From Podospora pseudoanserina (taxonomy: Eukaryota; Ascomycota; Sordariomycetes; Sordariales; Podosporaceae), in contig NC_085921.1 in the NCBI RefSeq assembly GCF_035222485.1, positions 186,001-250,000 of the forward strand: 64,000 nucleotides of DNA, given 5' to 3'. Every line of letters begins with the position of its first letter. Position 1 is the stretch's first letter. A program made the translations under genes and the position numbers. This document shows positions 1-10,807 of this stretch, piece by piece. Below the pieces are notes generated by a model that saw only the letters and a list, made by a program, of their open reading frames with translations, was not told the DNA's origin and did no database searches.

Positions 1-652
1 TCGAGAGACCCATGTATCTTGACAAATAGCAGTTTTTCAATCACGTCTGACTTGCATGCTCTCCGATTAAGTGATGTGCTGAGTAAAATGACAAAATCCA
101 AAGTACCGAGCGGACCGATTCCCTTTTGCGATCAGGTACCCGACCCGTAGCTTGCAAGCAGCTGCGATGTGTCAGGTACCGAACAATCAGGTGTCATTGG
201 CTTCATGTCACGCTGTTCTCTCTTGCTAGGCTACCCACTGAGCATGAATAGGGAGCCAGAGAATGGTGGCTGGCCATCAATTAACCAGTTTGAGCGTAGA
301 AACGAAATCTTACTTGCATGATCTCAGGTCAGGAACGAGAGAGCTCAAGGAGTCAAGAGCAAACGTGAACTTTCATGGAGTGTGGCGTGTGGCAGTGCAA
401 TAAATTTTACCTATTTGCTTAGCATCATTCCTAGAACCTTTTTTTGTCCATAACGCGGCGTCGAAAAAGATGGTGTGCCTTCTTTTGCCATATATCCAGG
501 CAGGTGTGTCTGTGCCTGGTCTTCCGGATGTGTACTAATCCCTCAGCAAGCCCAGAAGATTTTGAGTTGCGATTGAGTCCAGGGGCCTCCCATCTTCATC
601 TTTCTTCCAAGTGCCTACCTCAGTAGGTACCTTGGTCAAAGTCAGGTTCACG
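1..652. other. Upstream region, no gene seen
   Basis: No open frame here looks coding: the only one, at 444-626, starts on a non-ATG codon and has no family resemblance. The last part must contain the promoter and leader of the gene that starts at 653. Nothing else was recognised. Confidence 0.5.
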
Positions 653-2344
653 ATGGCACCCACCATCGAAGAACTATATCCCGAGTACACTCTTACTTCT
701 TCTATCGACAAACTACGTTCCGAGCACTATGCTCACCTTGATAAGAAGAACCATGTTTATCTTGACTATACCGGATCAGGCCTTGCTTCTGCTTTCCAGC
801 TGACCCACTCTTCAGTTCGACTTTCATCCACGCTTTATGGCAATCCTCACAGCATCAACCCCTCCAGCCAAGCATCCACCAATGCCATCATAGCTACGCG
901 GCTCAAAGTCTTGCAGCACCTGAATACGGATGCGGAAGAGTATGAGGTCATCTTCACAGCCAACGCCACAGAGGCCGCAAAACTTGTTGGAGAATCGTAC
1001 GCATTCACTAAGGGAACGAAGTTAGTGTTGACGGCGGATAATCATAATTCCATCAACGGACTTAGGGAGTTTGCAGGAAGGAAGGGAAGCAGTACCGTTT
1101 ACATACCCTTCTCATCTCCCGACATGAGAATCAATGACGAGGATTTCATCAAGGCTCTTTCGGCGGCACGACCGGGGCGGAAAGCTACTCTGAGTACTGG
1201 AATCAACCGGTTGGCCAAATCACTTCTGGGGTACCAGCCTTGGAGAAGAAAAACAGGTGACGATGCCGGCCGCGAGGATGGATTGAGGCGCTGTTCCACA
1301 TCAGATACCAATCCAAACCAGGATGCTTCTTGTGACAACCCTGCCCTTTACAGGGCCTTTCTCCGGCCCTCTTGCCAATCGTCACTATTACCTCCACAAA
1401 GTGCCAGCACCGCACCGGCAAGACCAGCGGAAAAAACGACGCGCCATGGACTCTTTGCTTACCCAGCCCAAAGCAACTTTACCGGCGTCCGTCATCCATT
1501 GGCGTGGGTCACCTACGCCCAACGCCAAGGGTATGATGTGCTGCTCGACGCAGCCGCCTACCTGCCTACCACTAGGCTCGACATGTCTATTACCAAGCCC
1601 GAGTTTCTCATTATCAGTTGGTACAAACTCTTCGGGTTCCCTACCGGTGTGGGCTGTCTGGTTGTGAAAAAGGAAGCCCTGTCCAGGCTCGTAAGGCCCT
1701 GGTTCTCTGGGGGCACCATTCAAGCTGTCACGGTGGGGGTCCCTTGGCATCTGAAGGCGAGGGGGGCTGAGGGATTCGAAGATGGGACAGTGAATTTCCT
1801 GGGCATTCCTGAGGTGATGTTTGGCCTGGAGTGGATCAATGCAGTTGGCCTGCAGGTTATTGGGCTGCGAGTCAGGTGCTTGACTGGCTGGTTCTTGAAG
1901 AGGTTGGCCGCCTTGAGACACTCGGACAGGACACCAATGGCTAGAATATACGGACCAGAAAATATGGACATGCGAGGAGGCACCGTTGCTTTTAATCTGC
2001 TGGACTCTGGCGGTAAGGTTGTAGACGAGCGATTAGTCGGGCAAGAGTCGGCAGCGGCCGGAATTTCACTCAGGACAGGGTGTTTTTGTAACCCTGGGGC
2101 CGGGGAGGCTGCCATGGGCTTGACTGTGGCTTCTCTGCGTAGGCTGGCCACGGCTACAGCGCAGATGAGAGGGATGGATGACTTTGTCGAGGTTCTTGGC
2201 TTGCCATCAGCTGGAGCTATCCGCGTCTCATTCGGGATCGCTTCCACTTCTACCGACGTTGATAGGTTTTTCGAGTTTGTGGAAAAGACATACCGGGATC
2301 GAGTGACAACCTCTGAGGGTCTTTTCCCGAGAGAGTCCTGCTAG
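653..2344 (+). CDS. Molybdenum-cofactor-sulfurase-like class-V aminotransferase
   Basis: Single-exon gene of 563 codons. The ATG at 653 is chosen because the family-like sequence (MAPTIEELYPEYTL) begins there; 14 further in-frame codons upstream lead to a doubtful start. The fold is the PLP-dependent class-V aminotransferase/cysteine desulfurase type. Seen: the PLP-lysine motif SWYKLFGFPTGVG with Lys325, and RTGCFCNPGA with Cys477 and Cys479, the motif that in Moco sulfurases carries the persulfide cysteine. Known of the family: sulfur from L-cysteine is transferred to the molybdenum cofactor of xanthine dehydrogenase and aldehyde oxidase. Odd: the protein stops after the desulfurase domain, with no C-terminal MOSC domain as in full Moco sulfurases, and residues about 190-280 are Pro/Ser/Arg-rich and unlike the family, so an undetected intron or sequence damage there is possible. 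The substrate is therefore uncertain. It converges with the next gene, which lies on the minus strand. Confidence 0.75.
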   Translation: MAPTIEELYPEYTLTSSIDKLRSEHYAHLDKKNHVYLDYTGSGLASAFQLTHSSVRLSSTLYGNPHSINPSSQASTNAIIATRLKVLQHLNTDAEEYEVIFTANATEAAKLVGESYAFTKGTKLVLTADNHNSINGLREFAGRKGSSTVYIPFSSPDMRINDEDFIKALSAARPGRKATLSTGINRLAKSLLGYQPWRRKTGDDAGREDGLRRCSTSDTNPNQDASCDNPALYRAFLRPSCQSSLLPPQSASTAPARPAEKTTRHGLFAYPAQSNFTGVRHPLAWVTYAQRQGYDVLLDAAAYLPTTRLDMSITKPEFLIISWYKLFGFPTGVGCLVVKKEALSRLVRPWFSGGTIQAVTVGVPWHLKARGAEGFEDGTVNFLGIPEVMFGLEWINAVGLQVIGLRVRCLTGWFLKRLAALRHSDRTPMARIYGPENMDMRGGTVAFNLLDSGGKVVDERLVGQESAAAGISLRTGCFCNPGAGEAAMGLTVASLRRLATATAQMRGMDDFVEVLGLPSAGAIRVSFGIASTSTDVDRFFEFVEKTYRDRVTTSEGLFPRESC

Positions 2345-2515
2345 TCACGGCCTTACCATGGTGTAGTACCTTACTGTAACTTGAAGAGAAACTTCCATCT
2401 GCTTTGGCTTTTTTTGTGTTTTGTATATGTCATGAGAGTACAACCAGCCATTTGACAAAGCCGAAACCGGCCTTCTCGATACTAGCCTTTCACCTAACAA
2501 CCCATGCCCACGTGC

Positions 2516-3364
2516 CTATGCGTCACCACGAGCCAACCGCTTCCGCTTCCCTTTCCCCTTTCCAGATCCACTGCCAGTGTTCATCACGGTAATCGTATGT
2601 ACAAATCTCAACGTTCCCTTCTCGACTCGGAACTCGTGACTGTCCGGTATGCCGCTGAAGCTCAAGAAAATGGAGACGGCGCCTACCGTCTCGTCAATCA
2701 CATACCTCCGGTCCACTAGCTGCACACCGCTCGGGATGCCCACGTCGCACCTGTCATTTTGCCCACCGTTGCCTGTATAGGCGCCACCCTCCAGTCTAGC
2801 ACAAGGCCTGCCCCACGGCACAACGACAGACTTGTCATGAAAGATGTCACAGTACGCATCCCCAGCGGCCTTGATCACCTCTCTCGAGTCTCTATCTGCC
2901 TCGGGGATCGTCCCCCAATTCTCACGGGATGCCCAGCGCAGGGTTCCGGTTGCGTTGAAAAGCCAATCGCCCGTGGTGGTGGACAAGAGATCAACCTTTG
3001 TGATCTGGGCTGACGTAAAAAACATCTGCACGCCAATCACGTATGGCTGCGCGCCCGTGGCCGAGATAATCTCGGTATAGGTGGCGCATTGTGTCGTGTC
3101 GAGGCTGTGGCGTGAGAAGTCGATCTTGGTAGCACGGGTCAAGGAAGAGCCTGACGTGAGGGAAGCATTGCGAAAATTCTCGTGGTAAACGGCTGAGGGA
3201 GAAAGCGGCTGTAGCAGCGCAGGGTTGCCGGCTGTCTGCGCGGCGAGAAGGCTGTCGGCTGCCGTCTTGAGGAAATCTCTGGTGCAGGCCGGCTGCGCTT
3301 GCACGCCAGACCCCTTGATCACCAAGAGGGTCGAGAGGAGGAGCGAGGTGAGTGAATGCATCAT
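2516..3364 (-). CDS. Secreted protein, DUF8021-type
   Basis: Single exon, 282 codons from the ATG at 3364 (a second ATG follows directly at 3361). An N-terminal signal peptide is clear: a hydrophobic LLLSTLLVIKG core ending near QAQPACTRDF. The middle contains VPWGRPCARLEGGAYTG and CDVGIPSG followed by RRYVIDE, a pattern I associate with the fungal DUF8021 family of secreted proteins of unknown function; this is recalled and not searched. The C-terminus is unusual, a Gly/Lys/Arg run (KGKGKRKR) after the domain that could bind polyanions or simply be a divergent tail. No catalytic motif is recognised. A TATA-like box lies about 92 bp upstream. Confidence 0.75.
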   Translation of the reverse strand: MMHSLTSLLLSTLLVIKGSGVQAQPACTRDFLKTAADSLLAAQTAGNPALLQPLSPSAVYHENFRNASLTSGSSLTRATKIDFSRHSLDTTQCATYTEIISATGAQPYVIGVQMFFTSAQITKVDLLSTTTGDWLFNATGTLRWASRENWGTIPEADRDSREVIKAAGDAYCDIFHDKSVVVPWGRPCARLEGGAYTGNGGQNDRCDVGIPSGVQLVDRRYVIDETVGAVSIFLSFSGIPDSHEFRVEKGTLRFVHTITVMNTGSGSGKGKGKRKRLARGDA

Positions 3365-3455
3365 CAGGGTCGTGTGGAATACCAGGCAACTGCTATCCGC
3401 GTGTAGAAAGCACGAACAGGAGAGGTGCAAATCGAGGACTAGTCTAAAAGCGCCC

Positions 3456-3464
3456 CTATTTATG
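3456..3464 (-). promoter_or_regulatory. TATA-like box of the DUF8021 gene
   Basis: Read on the minus strand, CATAAATAG lies about 92 bp upstream of the ATG at 3364, a normal TATA position for a fungal gene with a short leader. Assigned by position and sequence only. Confidence 0.45.
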
Positions 3465-3991
3465 CACTGTCCATTCGAGGCTAATGTGGTAACGGGTAAT
3501 ATATCAACCCCCTGGTTCCCCAACTTCAATCAATATTGAAGGGACGTTATGAAGAGAGAGGAGACAGTTTCGGCAGTTTGGATCACGTTGGTTGATTGGT
3601 AGGGAAGCGTTGATCCAAAATACATTCCCCTTCTGTCACCGGCTTCAAGCCGGTGTGGCTGTCTTTGGTTGACTTGTTGCCTCTTGGGCTCATTTTGCCA
3701 ACAAATCCCTGTCGTTTTCGAGGACTCCAGCAGCCCATGAACCTTCGATGTCGTGGAAGTAAGCTTTGGCATACATCTTCAAGCTGCCCAACTGAAAGAA
3801 AGGCAAACTCAGCGTAATAGAATGCCCAGTATTATTAAATTCGTATCCCATTTAAGTGGTCAAAGTGGCCCCCCTCTCCATCACCCAATGCCAGACACAT
3901 ACCGGCCCACTATGATCCTCCTCATGTAGCTTCTAGTACCCAGCTCTCTTGTACGTCAAAGGTCGTGCTGTTGACTCCCGACAGGACCGAC
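3465..3991. other. Intergenic, promoter side of DUF8021 gene and 3' side of AP-1 mu
   Basis: No gene supported. An 80-codon frame at 3530-3772 on the minus strand shows no domain and starts inside what should be upstream sequence of the DUF8021 gene. The AT-rich stretch at 3,820-3,870 is probably the 3' end of the AP-1 mu transcript. Confidence 0.4.
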
Positions 3992-5400
3992 TCACACGGC
4001 GTCTGGTAGTCTGACAGCAATATCTCCCGATTGCGTGATGTAACGCACCCATGGGAGTGATGGGTATTGAAGCTAATGGACGAGTCAATGAGAACACGGT
4101 CAAAAACGCAAATAAGGGCAGAGCAAGCACATACCTTGGGCTCTGTGATCTTGAGGTAGCGCACTTGGATGCCGCTGGTGGTGAAGTAGGGAATCTCGAA
4201 CTTGACCTGAATGGGTCGCTTGGCACCCTTGCCAGGAGCTCCCACGCCGCCCATGCTCCCGCCGAAGCCACCCGTCATGCCACCGCCATGCTCGTCGTCA
4301 CCTCGCACACTGGGTAGGCCGAGCTCGGCACGCATGAGAAACTCCTTGCCGCCACCAAACTGCTTGATCTTCCAGACGATGGCACTCTGCTCTGGCGCAT
4401 AGTGCACCGATCCGACGTTGGTTCGGAAGCGTGGTGTATCGGCGTCGTCGGGCACCGGAACAATAATCTCGACGTTGTTCGCCGTACTGCGGCGCTTGAA
4501 TTGCGCCCTGGCCTTGAGCATGTATTCTATTCGCGATCCACTGTGCGACTCGACAACGCACTCGACCCAGATGAGCGGCTTGACCTGGGTGTTGAGACGA
4601 TATGACATGAGCTCAAATTCTCCGTCAGGGGGGATGAAGCTGATGGTGCGGTCGTTCTCGAAACGCGATAGACGCACACACTGGTGAAATTTGACATCCT
4701 CCATCTCAATGGCCTTGCCACGCGTCGTCCGCCCCGTGCTTTCGAACATGACCTTGTCGTTGAGGCCCAGCCGCAGCTCGGGCATGCCAGACAAGTAACA
4801 CTTCATCTTGATGGCACCCAGAATTTCCGATCGCAACACATTGCCGTTGGCTGACACAAGAAGGTTGAGCGATTCAATAACATCCAGAAACACCTCGTTT
4901 TTGCGGTAACGGATACCCTCGGAGCGCCACGACACGGCGTTGGTGACAGCAATGGGCGGACGAGCCTGAATCTCGAGCTTGTGCGACTCCTGGGTGATGT
5001 ACTCTTGCAGAATCTTGGATTCGGTAGTCTGGGGGTAGCCAAAGTCCATCATCTCGTCGAGAAGCTCGTATATAATGACAAAGTTGTCTCGAATAGACTC
5101 CTCCTCAAGCGCCTTGAAGTACTCGGTAAACACCTCAACAATCTTGTGGAGAAAAAGGAGAATCTCGGCGGCATTGGTGTTTCGTTTCGTCAGGGCGAGT
5201 AGATAGAGGTTATTGTGTCTGATGTAGAGGTAGTTGATACCCTCGTGGGAGAAACAAGGGGGGACGGCCGACGACTCTTCTTCGGCTTCGCTGAGGAGGA
5301 TGGGGAACTTTTCGACGGCTGACATGGGTATATCTCCACGATAGTTTCGGGCGAGGAGGGTTTTGCCCTTTAGGTCGAGAAAGAAGATGGCTGAAGCCAT
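3992..5400 (-). CDS. apm1: AP-1 complex mu subunit
   Basis: Medium chain of the clathrin adaptor AP-1, which sorts cargo with YxxPhi signals between trans-Golgi and endosomes. Two exons: 5400-4135 and 4072-3992, with a 62-bp intron (4134-4073) in phase 0, donor GTATGT, acceptor ending TTAG. The product is 448 aa, the usual length for a fungal AP-1 mu. The N-terminal longin domain starts MASAIFFLDLKGK, and the mu-homology domain runs from about residue 160 to the end. The second exon encodes LQYPSLPWVRYITQSGD and ends ...RLPDAV, the conserved end of the family; without splicing the frame would run into a non-homologous tail. The Gly-rich loop GGGMTGGFGGSMGGVG near residue 385 is an insertion in the mu-homology domain. 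The start is the ATG at 5400; upstream in-frame codons do not resemble the family. Confidence 0.96.
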
Positions 5401-7940
5401 GGTACAGTGACGGTATGGGGATGGCGATGGGAACGCTTCGCAGGAGCTCCCGACGAGAGCGATTGGGGGATCGGTCGGGCTGAGAGACTTTAGGACGCGG
5501 ATTGAATCGTAATTGTTGCTACAAGTACTCCCATTACCCAAAGCAATGGAGTGATGGCCGTCGGTGTTGTCGTCGCTATATTGTCGTCACTATCTTGTCG
5601 TCGCTATCTTGTCGTCGCAGGCGTTGTGTCGTTGAACAGCCAGCTGCTAGACACCCTGGAAGGTCCCGTCGCTATTATCAACCAAGGAGATGCCACAGGC
5701 CACAACCCTGACGTTGCTCCATTGTGGAGCGTGCGCTGGCCAGGCTGGCCAGGAGGGTTCTGAAGCTTAAGCCTGAGGCACTGTGGCGCCAGTGTGGAAG
5801 TGCCTTCTAGGTTCTTGTGGCTTGCCGCCGGTGAAAGGCGAAACCAGGCTTCCGGCTTGGCTTTCTGTGGGGCCTGGGCATGCTTTTGAAGGTGGGGTTC
5901 ATGGACATGGGAGCGACAGGTGGTCAGTGCCCTTCGGCTACCCCACCAATTGGTTTTGCTCAAAAGAAATTCTCGCTGCGTTTTTTTCTCCTCTTCCTTT
6001 TCCTTTCCTCAACGCGCCCATTAGACAGTGCTATCATCATGCGCACAACAAGAACCGGCATTCTGTCAGTTCCGAACCGTGCCGCCGTGGATGAATATGC
6101 GATTTCGAGGCGCGGAGATGAAGGATTTTCCGCTAACGGTTCCATAAGAACTGGCCGAGTATCTCTCTTACTGCTTGGCCGGTGTCAGAGGAACCGGACA
6201 TTTTTGGCTCTTGCCAATTCTCACATGCTACAGTATATCTTGAGGTGACCGGATAACCACGCCCGGAGCCTCCTTCCACGTACACTCTCCATGCAAGGGA
6301 CCCCTCCAAAATCCCAACAAAAAAAGAGCTAGGTGAACTTTTGGGCAATCAAAGTGGGTGGCACCGTAGACAGCTAGACAGTCACACAGCCCTGGATGGC
6401 GGAGGACTGATGTCTGGGCCTGATGAATGAATTCCGCCAGGAACTTTGCATGTGATGGTGGACAGTGGAGCCTTTCCTGCAAGTCTGTGACAAAGCACCT
6501 GAGCGCGTTCAGGGCCGAGAGCTAGCTCCAAGATAAAGCCGCTCTGCATCTCTCCAGTCCGACACGTGCTTTTCCACCTGGAAACAGGTTCCTTGCCAGG
6601 CACTGAGTGCACCTCACTATCTGACCTTCTTCTTCGCACTCAGAACATCTGAAAGCAGCAAATTTGATGAAGACTGTGCGTAAAGCTTCTGCCGGGCTGC
6701 ACATGACGTGTGTTCGGTACCGTATGTAAAAGTAAAATACACTCCGTAAGCTATCTGCATGTCTGCCACCCTGTCTGTGTCGCACAGGCCGTCCTCGAGA
6801 GAAGCTCAGAACCAGAACCCCGCCTTACCCGCGTTTGGTGGAGCAATGGCAACGTCTTGGTTGTTTCTTCTTTTTCGTATCTTATTCGGTTGGCTTTTCT
6901 CTTCATTTCTATGTACCTACCTACACTATGTCCCGTGGACTGTGGACGGAGGCATGCCACTACTAGGTATAGAGAAGGATACGTCCACACGAGGCGCCTT
7001 CTCAGTGCCCGTGACAATTCAATATGGATTTGACGTACGTGCTACATTTGCAGCCAAAAGTGCATTTTACGAATCGACCGGAATTTGCGAATCAACGAAC
7101 CCGACCATGGTGGAAGCCATGGCCAGTGCCGATTTTGAAGGCCTGACAAGTAGTGTGGGTTCAGGCACGATTGTAGGTAGCGCACCCGTGCCCGTGCCTG
7201 CGGGAGGGAGCAGCATGTGCAAATCCCCAGGCTCACATGGAGGGAAGGAAGGGTGCGTTGCCGAAAATCCTGCCCGCTCTCTCGCCTCAACCCTTTTCCA
7301 AGAAGCAAAGAAGCCCCCTCCCCCAATCCGTCCCCTGCCATCCATCCAATCAATCACTCACTATTTCACTAAACTACCTAGTGTTACCTACTGCCCTTTT
7401 GCGGCTTCTCTTCCTAGCGGACACCTACCAGTCGCCTGACGCCAATTGCCAAGTGTCTAACCCGAACCCCGGTCAGCTAATGCCGGTCTTCTTGCCCGTG
7501 CTTGAATTGCTTGATTATTCATTCATTCATTCATTGATATTATCGGCCCCCTCCCCCAACCCTCCCAGTCGCTTGACCATTATTGCTTCGTTCTTCAATC
7601 TGCTACTCTTCCTCCCCTCCCCTCCTGCCAACGCCTGCTCCCACATCACGTCCGCACGTCCGCTCCCCTACCAGCACCAGCTCTCCAGCTATTACTACCC
7701 TGCGCTTGTAGCATCTGACACCGACGATCCAGGCTCCATCTCCAGCGAACAGGTCCCGAGCAGGCGGAGCGCTGATTCGCGGTCTGGTCTCTCTGAACCA
7801 TCCAGCAAAACCTCAGCCCTGCGACTCCTCCAAATGACGACAGTCTCCTAGCAGCGGATCCGCTGAATTATAGCCTCTGCAGTAGGAGCCCCCGGTTGTG
7901 CACCCAGGCCCGCGGTGCTGGGAAGGGCACCTCCGGCAAC
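5401..7940. other. Divergent intergenic region, long leader of the Opi1 gene
   Basis: 2.5 kb between AP-1 mu (leftward) and the Opi1-type gene (rightward). Several overlapping frames of 60-226 codons occur but none has a domain or a persuasive start. From about 7,240 to 7,860 the plus strand is strongly pyrimidine-rich, as in long fungal promoters or leaders, and an ATTC repeat lies at about 7,519-7,536. A short upstream ORF effect on the Opi1 gene is possible but not shown. Confidence 0.45.
5567..5622. repeat. 14-bp minisatellite, about 4 units
   Basis: Consecutive units TTGTCGTCGCTATA, TTGTCGTCACTATC, TTGTCGTCGCTATC and TTGTCGTCGCAGGC, period 14, in the promoter of AP-1 mu about 170 bp upstream of its ATG. 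Confidence 0.9.
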
Positions 7941-9892
7941 ATGGATCACATGCTGGTGCTGCCTCCTCCGTCGCAGTCCCCGACACCCTCGCAGCTAAAA
8001 TCACAAGACGCGAGTGCCGCTGTCTCCTATCCGGACTACGAGCGCCGCTCAACACCAGCGGCGCTCCACGAACCAACTTTGACGATGCACTCGTCCCACC
8101 TAAACAGCCTGCCGCTACCGCCCATCTCCCATCCAGGCGACCCAACCTCGCGATCCTTCCCCCACCACACTGCCGAGCTGGCCCCGATCCAGCCGCCGCA
8201 CGAGAAGCCTGCCATTGGGGCCGCGCAAACTCTGCCGTCACTCTCCTCCGTCACTGGCGCGCAGACTCCTCGCCTGCCCTCGCTGTCTGCAGCCTCAGAG
8301 TCTTCGTATTCTCCCCTGTCTACGGCGAGCACATCGACAGTAATCCCCGCGACCACAAACAAGACGGTCGCTTCTCCCAGTCTCCCCATCAATCATTGGC
8401 CGAGCCTGAATCCCTTCACCACATACTACACACCGAGCCACGTGCAGGGTTCCGAATCGTCCATGAACGCGGACGTGACCAGCGGCAAACCAAGTCACCA
8501 CAGGGCTACCAGCGTCAGCCTCGATGACCCGGGGGTGCGTGCCGCCGCCGAGGCTCTGGGGCGCCTGCGAACAGGTATGTGCCCGAATCTTGTACTTCAA
8601 CATGTGTCAAGGCAGCGCCAGTGTGTGTAGTGTCTAGAAGCTAATTTGATCTGGTACCTGGAAAAGTGGACACCATGCCCCACGACAGCGACGGCCGGCG
8701 CAACCGGACTCCCGAGGCGTACCAAGTGGGCACGCCCAACTCCCAGGAGAGCTCCAGCGAGAGACAGCAGGAGCCCCTGCTGTCATTGATCACTACGTCT
8801 TACCCCAGCATCGCCCCTGTTGCGTCATATCTAGAGAGTGCCACGTCGGTCTGCAATACGGCCTATACAAACTCCAAAAACTATTCGCCCGTCCTCAGAA
8901 GGAATGCCGAGTACATAGAGGACCGAGTCGTGAAGCCGGTCGCCAAGACTGTAGGGAGATATGGCGGACACGGGCTCAGGTGGTGGCTGCAGAAGCCGGG
9001 CAGGAAGCAGCGCTCACCGTCCGACTTGGAAGATGGGCGACAGGGAGTGAAGCGACGGAAGGGGGACACGGACAGAGAATCAGCCATCGCGGCCCGCGTC
9101 ATGGCCGATTTTGACATAGGTTCTAAGGATCGACGCACCTCGGTCAGCACGGTCGACACGTTGCCTGCCTATGACGACCAGAGGTCGCCGGCCTACACCG
9201 AGAGGGCTGACGAGCAGAGGGGGCCGAACTCTCAGGATGAAGAGTCTGGGAGCTATAAGCTGTGGGTTACGACGTCCAGTCTCCGCGTTGCCATGCAGGA
9301 TGAGAGCAAGAAGCGTCTCCGGGTTCTCATCGGGGTGCTGAGCAACACCAACGGGCGGATCACTGACTTCTTCGAGAGCCTGACCAAGGCGGTGGAGGAG
9401 TATGATCGCTCCATCGCGGCAAATCGCGAAGATGTTGCCATGGATGGCCAAGACGAACACAGTCACAATGAGCTTTCGACACGCATCATGACCCTCGTTG
9501 ACGGCATAACCAAGACGAGCGCAGCGACGGTCGACATGGTCAACAAATGCGCTGCGAGTGCCCTGCCAGATAACGTCAAGGCCTTTGTGGCTCGTCGACT
9601 GATAAGCTTGCCCGCGCAGTGGAAGCTCATGGCCTCGCAAGAAGGGCCGGACGCGCCCAGGGAAGGTGGCGACGAAGCAGCAGCAATCCGTCACAGAGCA
9701 CACTCGGCATTGGCGCTGGCCAAGGTGTCTCTCCAGATTATGACGCAAATCACCGATGTCCTCAACATGACGCTGAACGCTGTTGAGGAATGGTGCGAGA
9801 ACCAAAACAAAAACGAGAGCTCCCAGCCATCTTCCCCAATGGGTGTTCAGGGGCCGGTGGGCGTAGATGGGGACGTCAAGATGTCAGATTGA
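7941..9892 (+). CDS. opi1: Opi1-family transcriptional regulator (CCG-8-like)
   Basis: Two exons, 7941-8574 and 8667-9892, with a 92-bp intron (donor GTATGT, acceptor AAAAG) in phase 1, giving 619 aa. The family is recognised from DDPGVRAAAEALGRLRT before the intron and, after it, EPLLSLITTSYPSIAPV with SKNYSPVLRRNAEYIEDRV, matching the Opi1 domain of yeast Opi1 and Neurospora CCG-8. In yeast Opi1 represses inositol and phospholipid genes; in Neurospora ccg-8 is clock-controlled and has been linked to azole response. The first 200 residues are Pro/Ser/Thr-rich and probably disordered. A basic stretch QKPGRKQRSP and VKRRKGD is a likely nuclear signal. The C-terminal 250 residues are helical and family-like. 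The start was chosen at MDHMLVLPPPS, the first in-frame ATG of this type; a small upstream frame begins at 7896 on a non-ATG codon. Confidence 0.88.
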
Positions 9893-10807
9893 AGAGCACC
9901 GAGGTCTGTACTCGCAACAAACTAAAAAGAATATGGATCGAGCAAAGGCCAGGCCTCCAAAAGCATTTATCCTCATCAACCACACGTCTCCTACGTACAC
10001 AATCAACTTTTTTCTCTATGTATCATTCAGCCGACCCCCCACGCCACTAGTCATTCCTTTACCTTAGTCATCTTTATTGTATTTATTAAGTCGTCTTCCG
10101 AGGTTTTGACCGGTTGTTCTCTCCGCACAGTACAATCGCTTCTGCCCTTCTTGCTTCTTTTCCTTGTCGCAGACTTCTTTTGCCGATTGGTTTTCATATT
10201 TCAGGTTTCAATAGACCGATCGAATTTCTAGGAAGGAAGGCTCTCTTTGATGGCGAGAGACGCTCGGTATGACCGGAAAACAACTCGAGGTTGACAGTTG
10301 ATAAAGCACACACACAAGGATGGAGAATAAATCAGAGACCCTGTGATAGCCTATATCCAAAATTCTTCTAGGATCGACCGCTCCGTGCCACCTTGGTGCA
10401 AAGATGCACTTTGAGAAGGGCACATTTTGCCTTTTTGCCTGCACAGAACATTGGCGTGGGTCAATAACCCACGCACATACATAACACACGAAGGCGCATA
10501 AAGTGTATATCTCGCGTATTGCGTATCAAGGAGTATATTTCAAAATCAGAGAGCACCTCCTAGTCTGCAACTATCCCAAACAGAAAATAAACATCAAAAT
10601 GAAACATTGAGATACTAGATGAGCAATCGCCATATTCGGAAGGGGAAAACAGCCAGGAATGAGTAAAGAAGGAGGGAAGAGACAGTGGACAGCAAGCATT
10701 TTGAAAGCCACCTTGCAGACGCCAGACATAATACCCGACAACAATGTCGCAATAAACACTATATTTGATGATGAAAACCCGCAAGACAATGGGGGAAACA
10801 GAGAAAA
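9893..10807. other. Convergent 3' intergenic region
   Basis: Lies between the stop codons of the Opi1 gene and the P/Q/S-rich gene. T- and A-rich stretches fit two 3' UTRs. Short frames at 10,208-10,489 and 10,560-10,811 have no recognisable features. No RNA gene was seen. Confidence 0.4.

Noticed and set aside
6759-7851. Frames of 204-226 codons upstream of the Opi1 gene
   Set aside because: Low-complexity, pyrimidine-rich region without family similarity; more likely promoter or leader.
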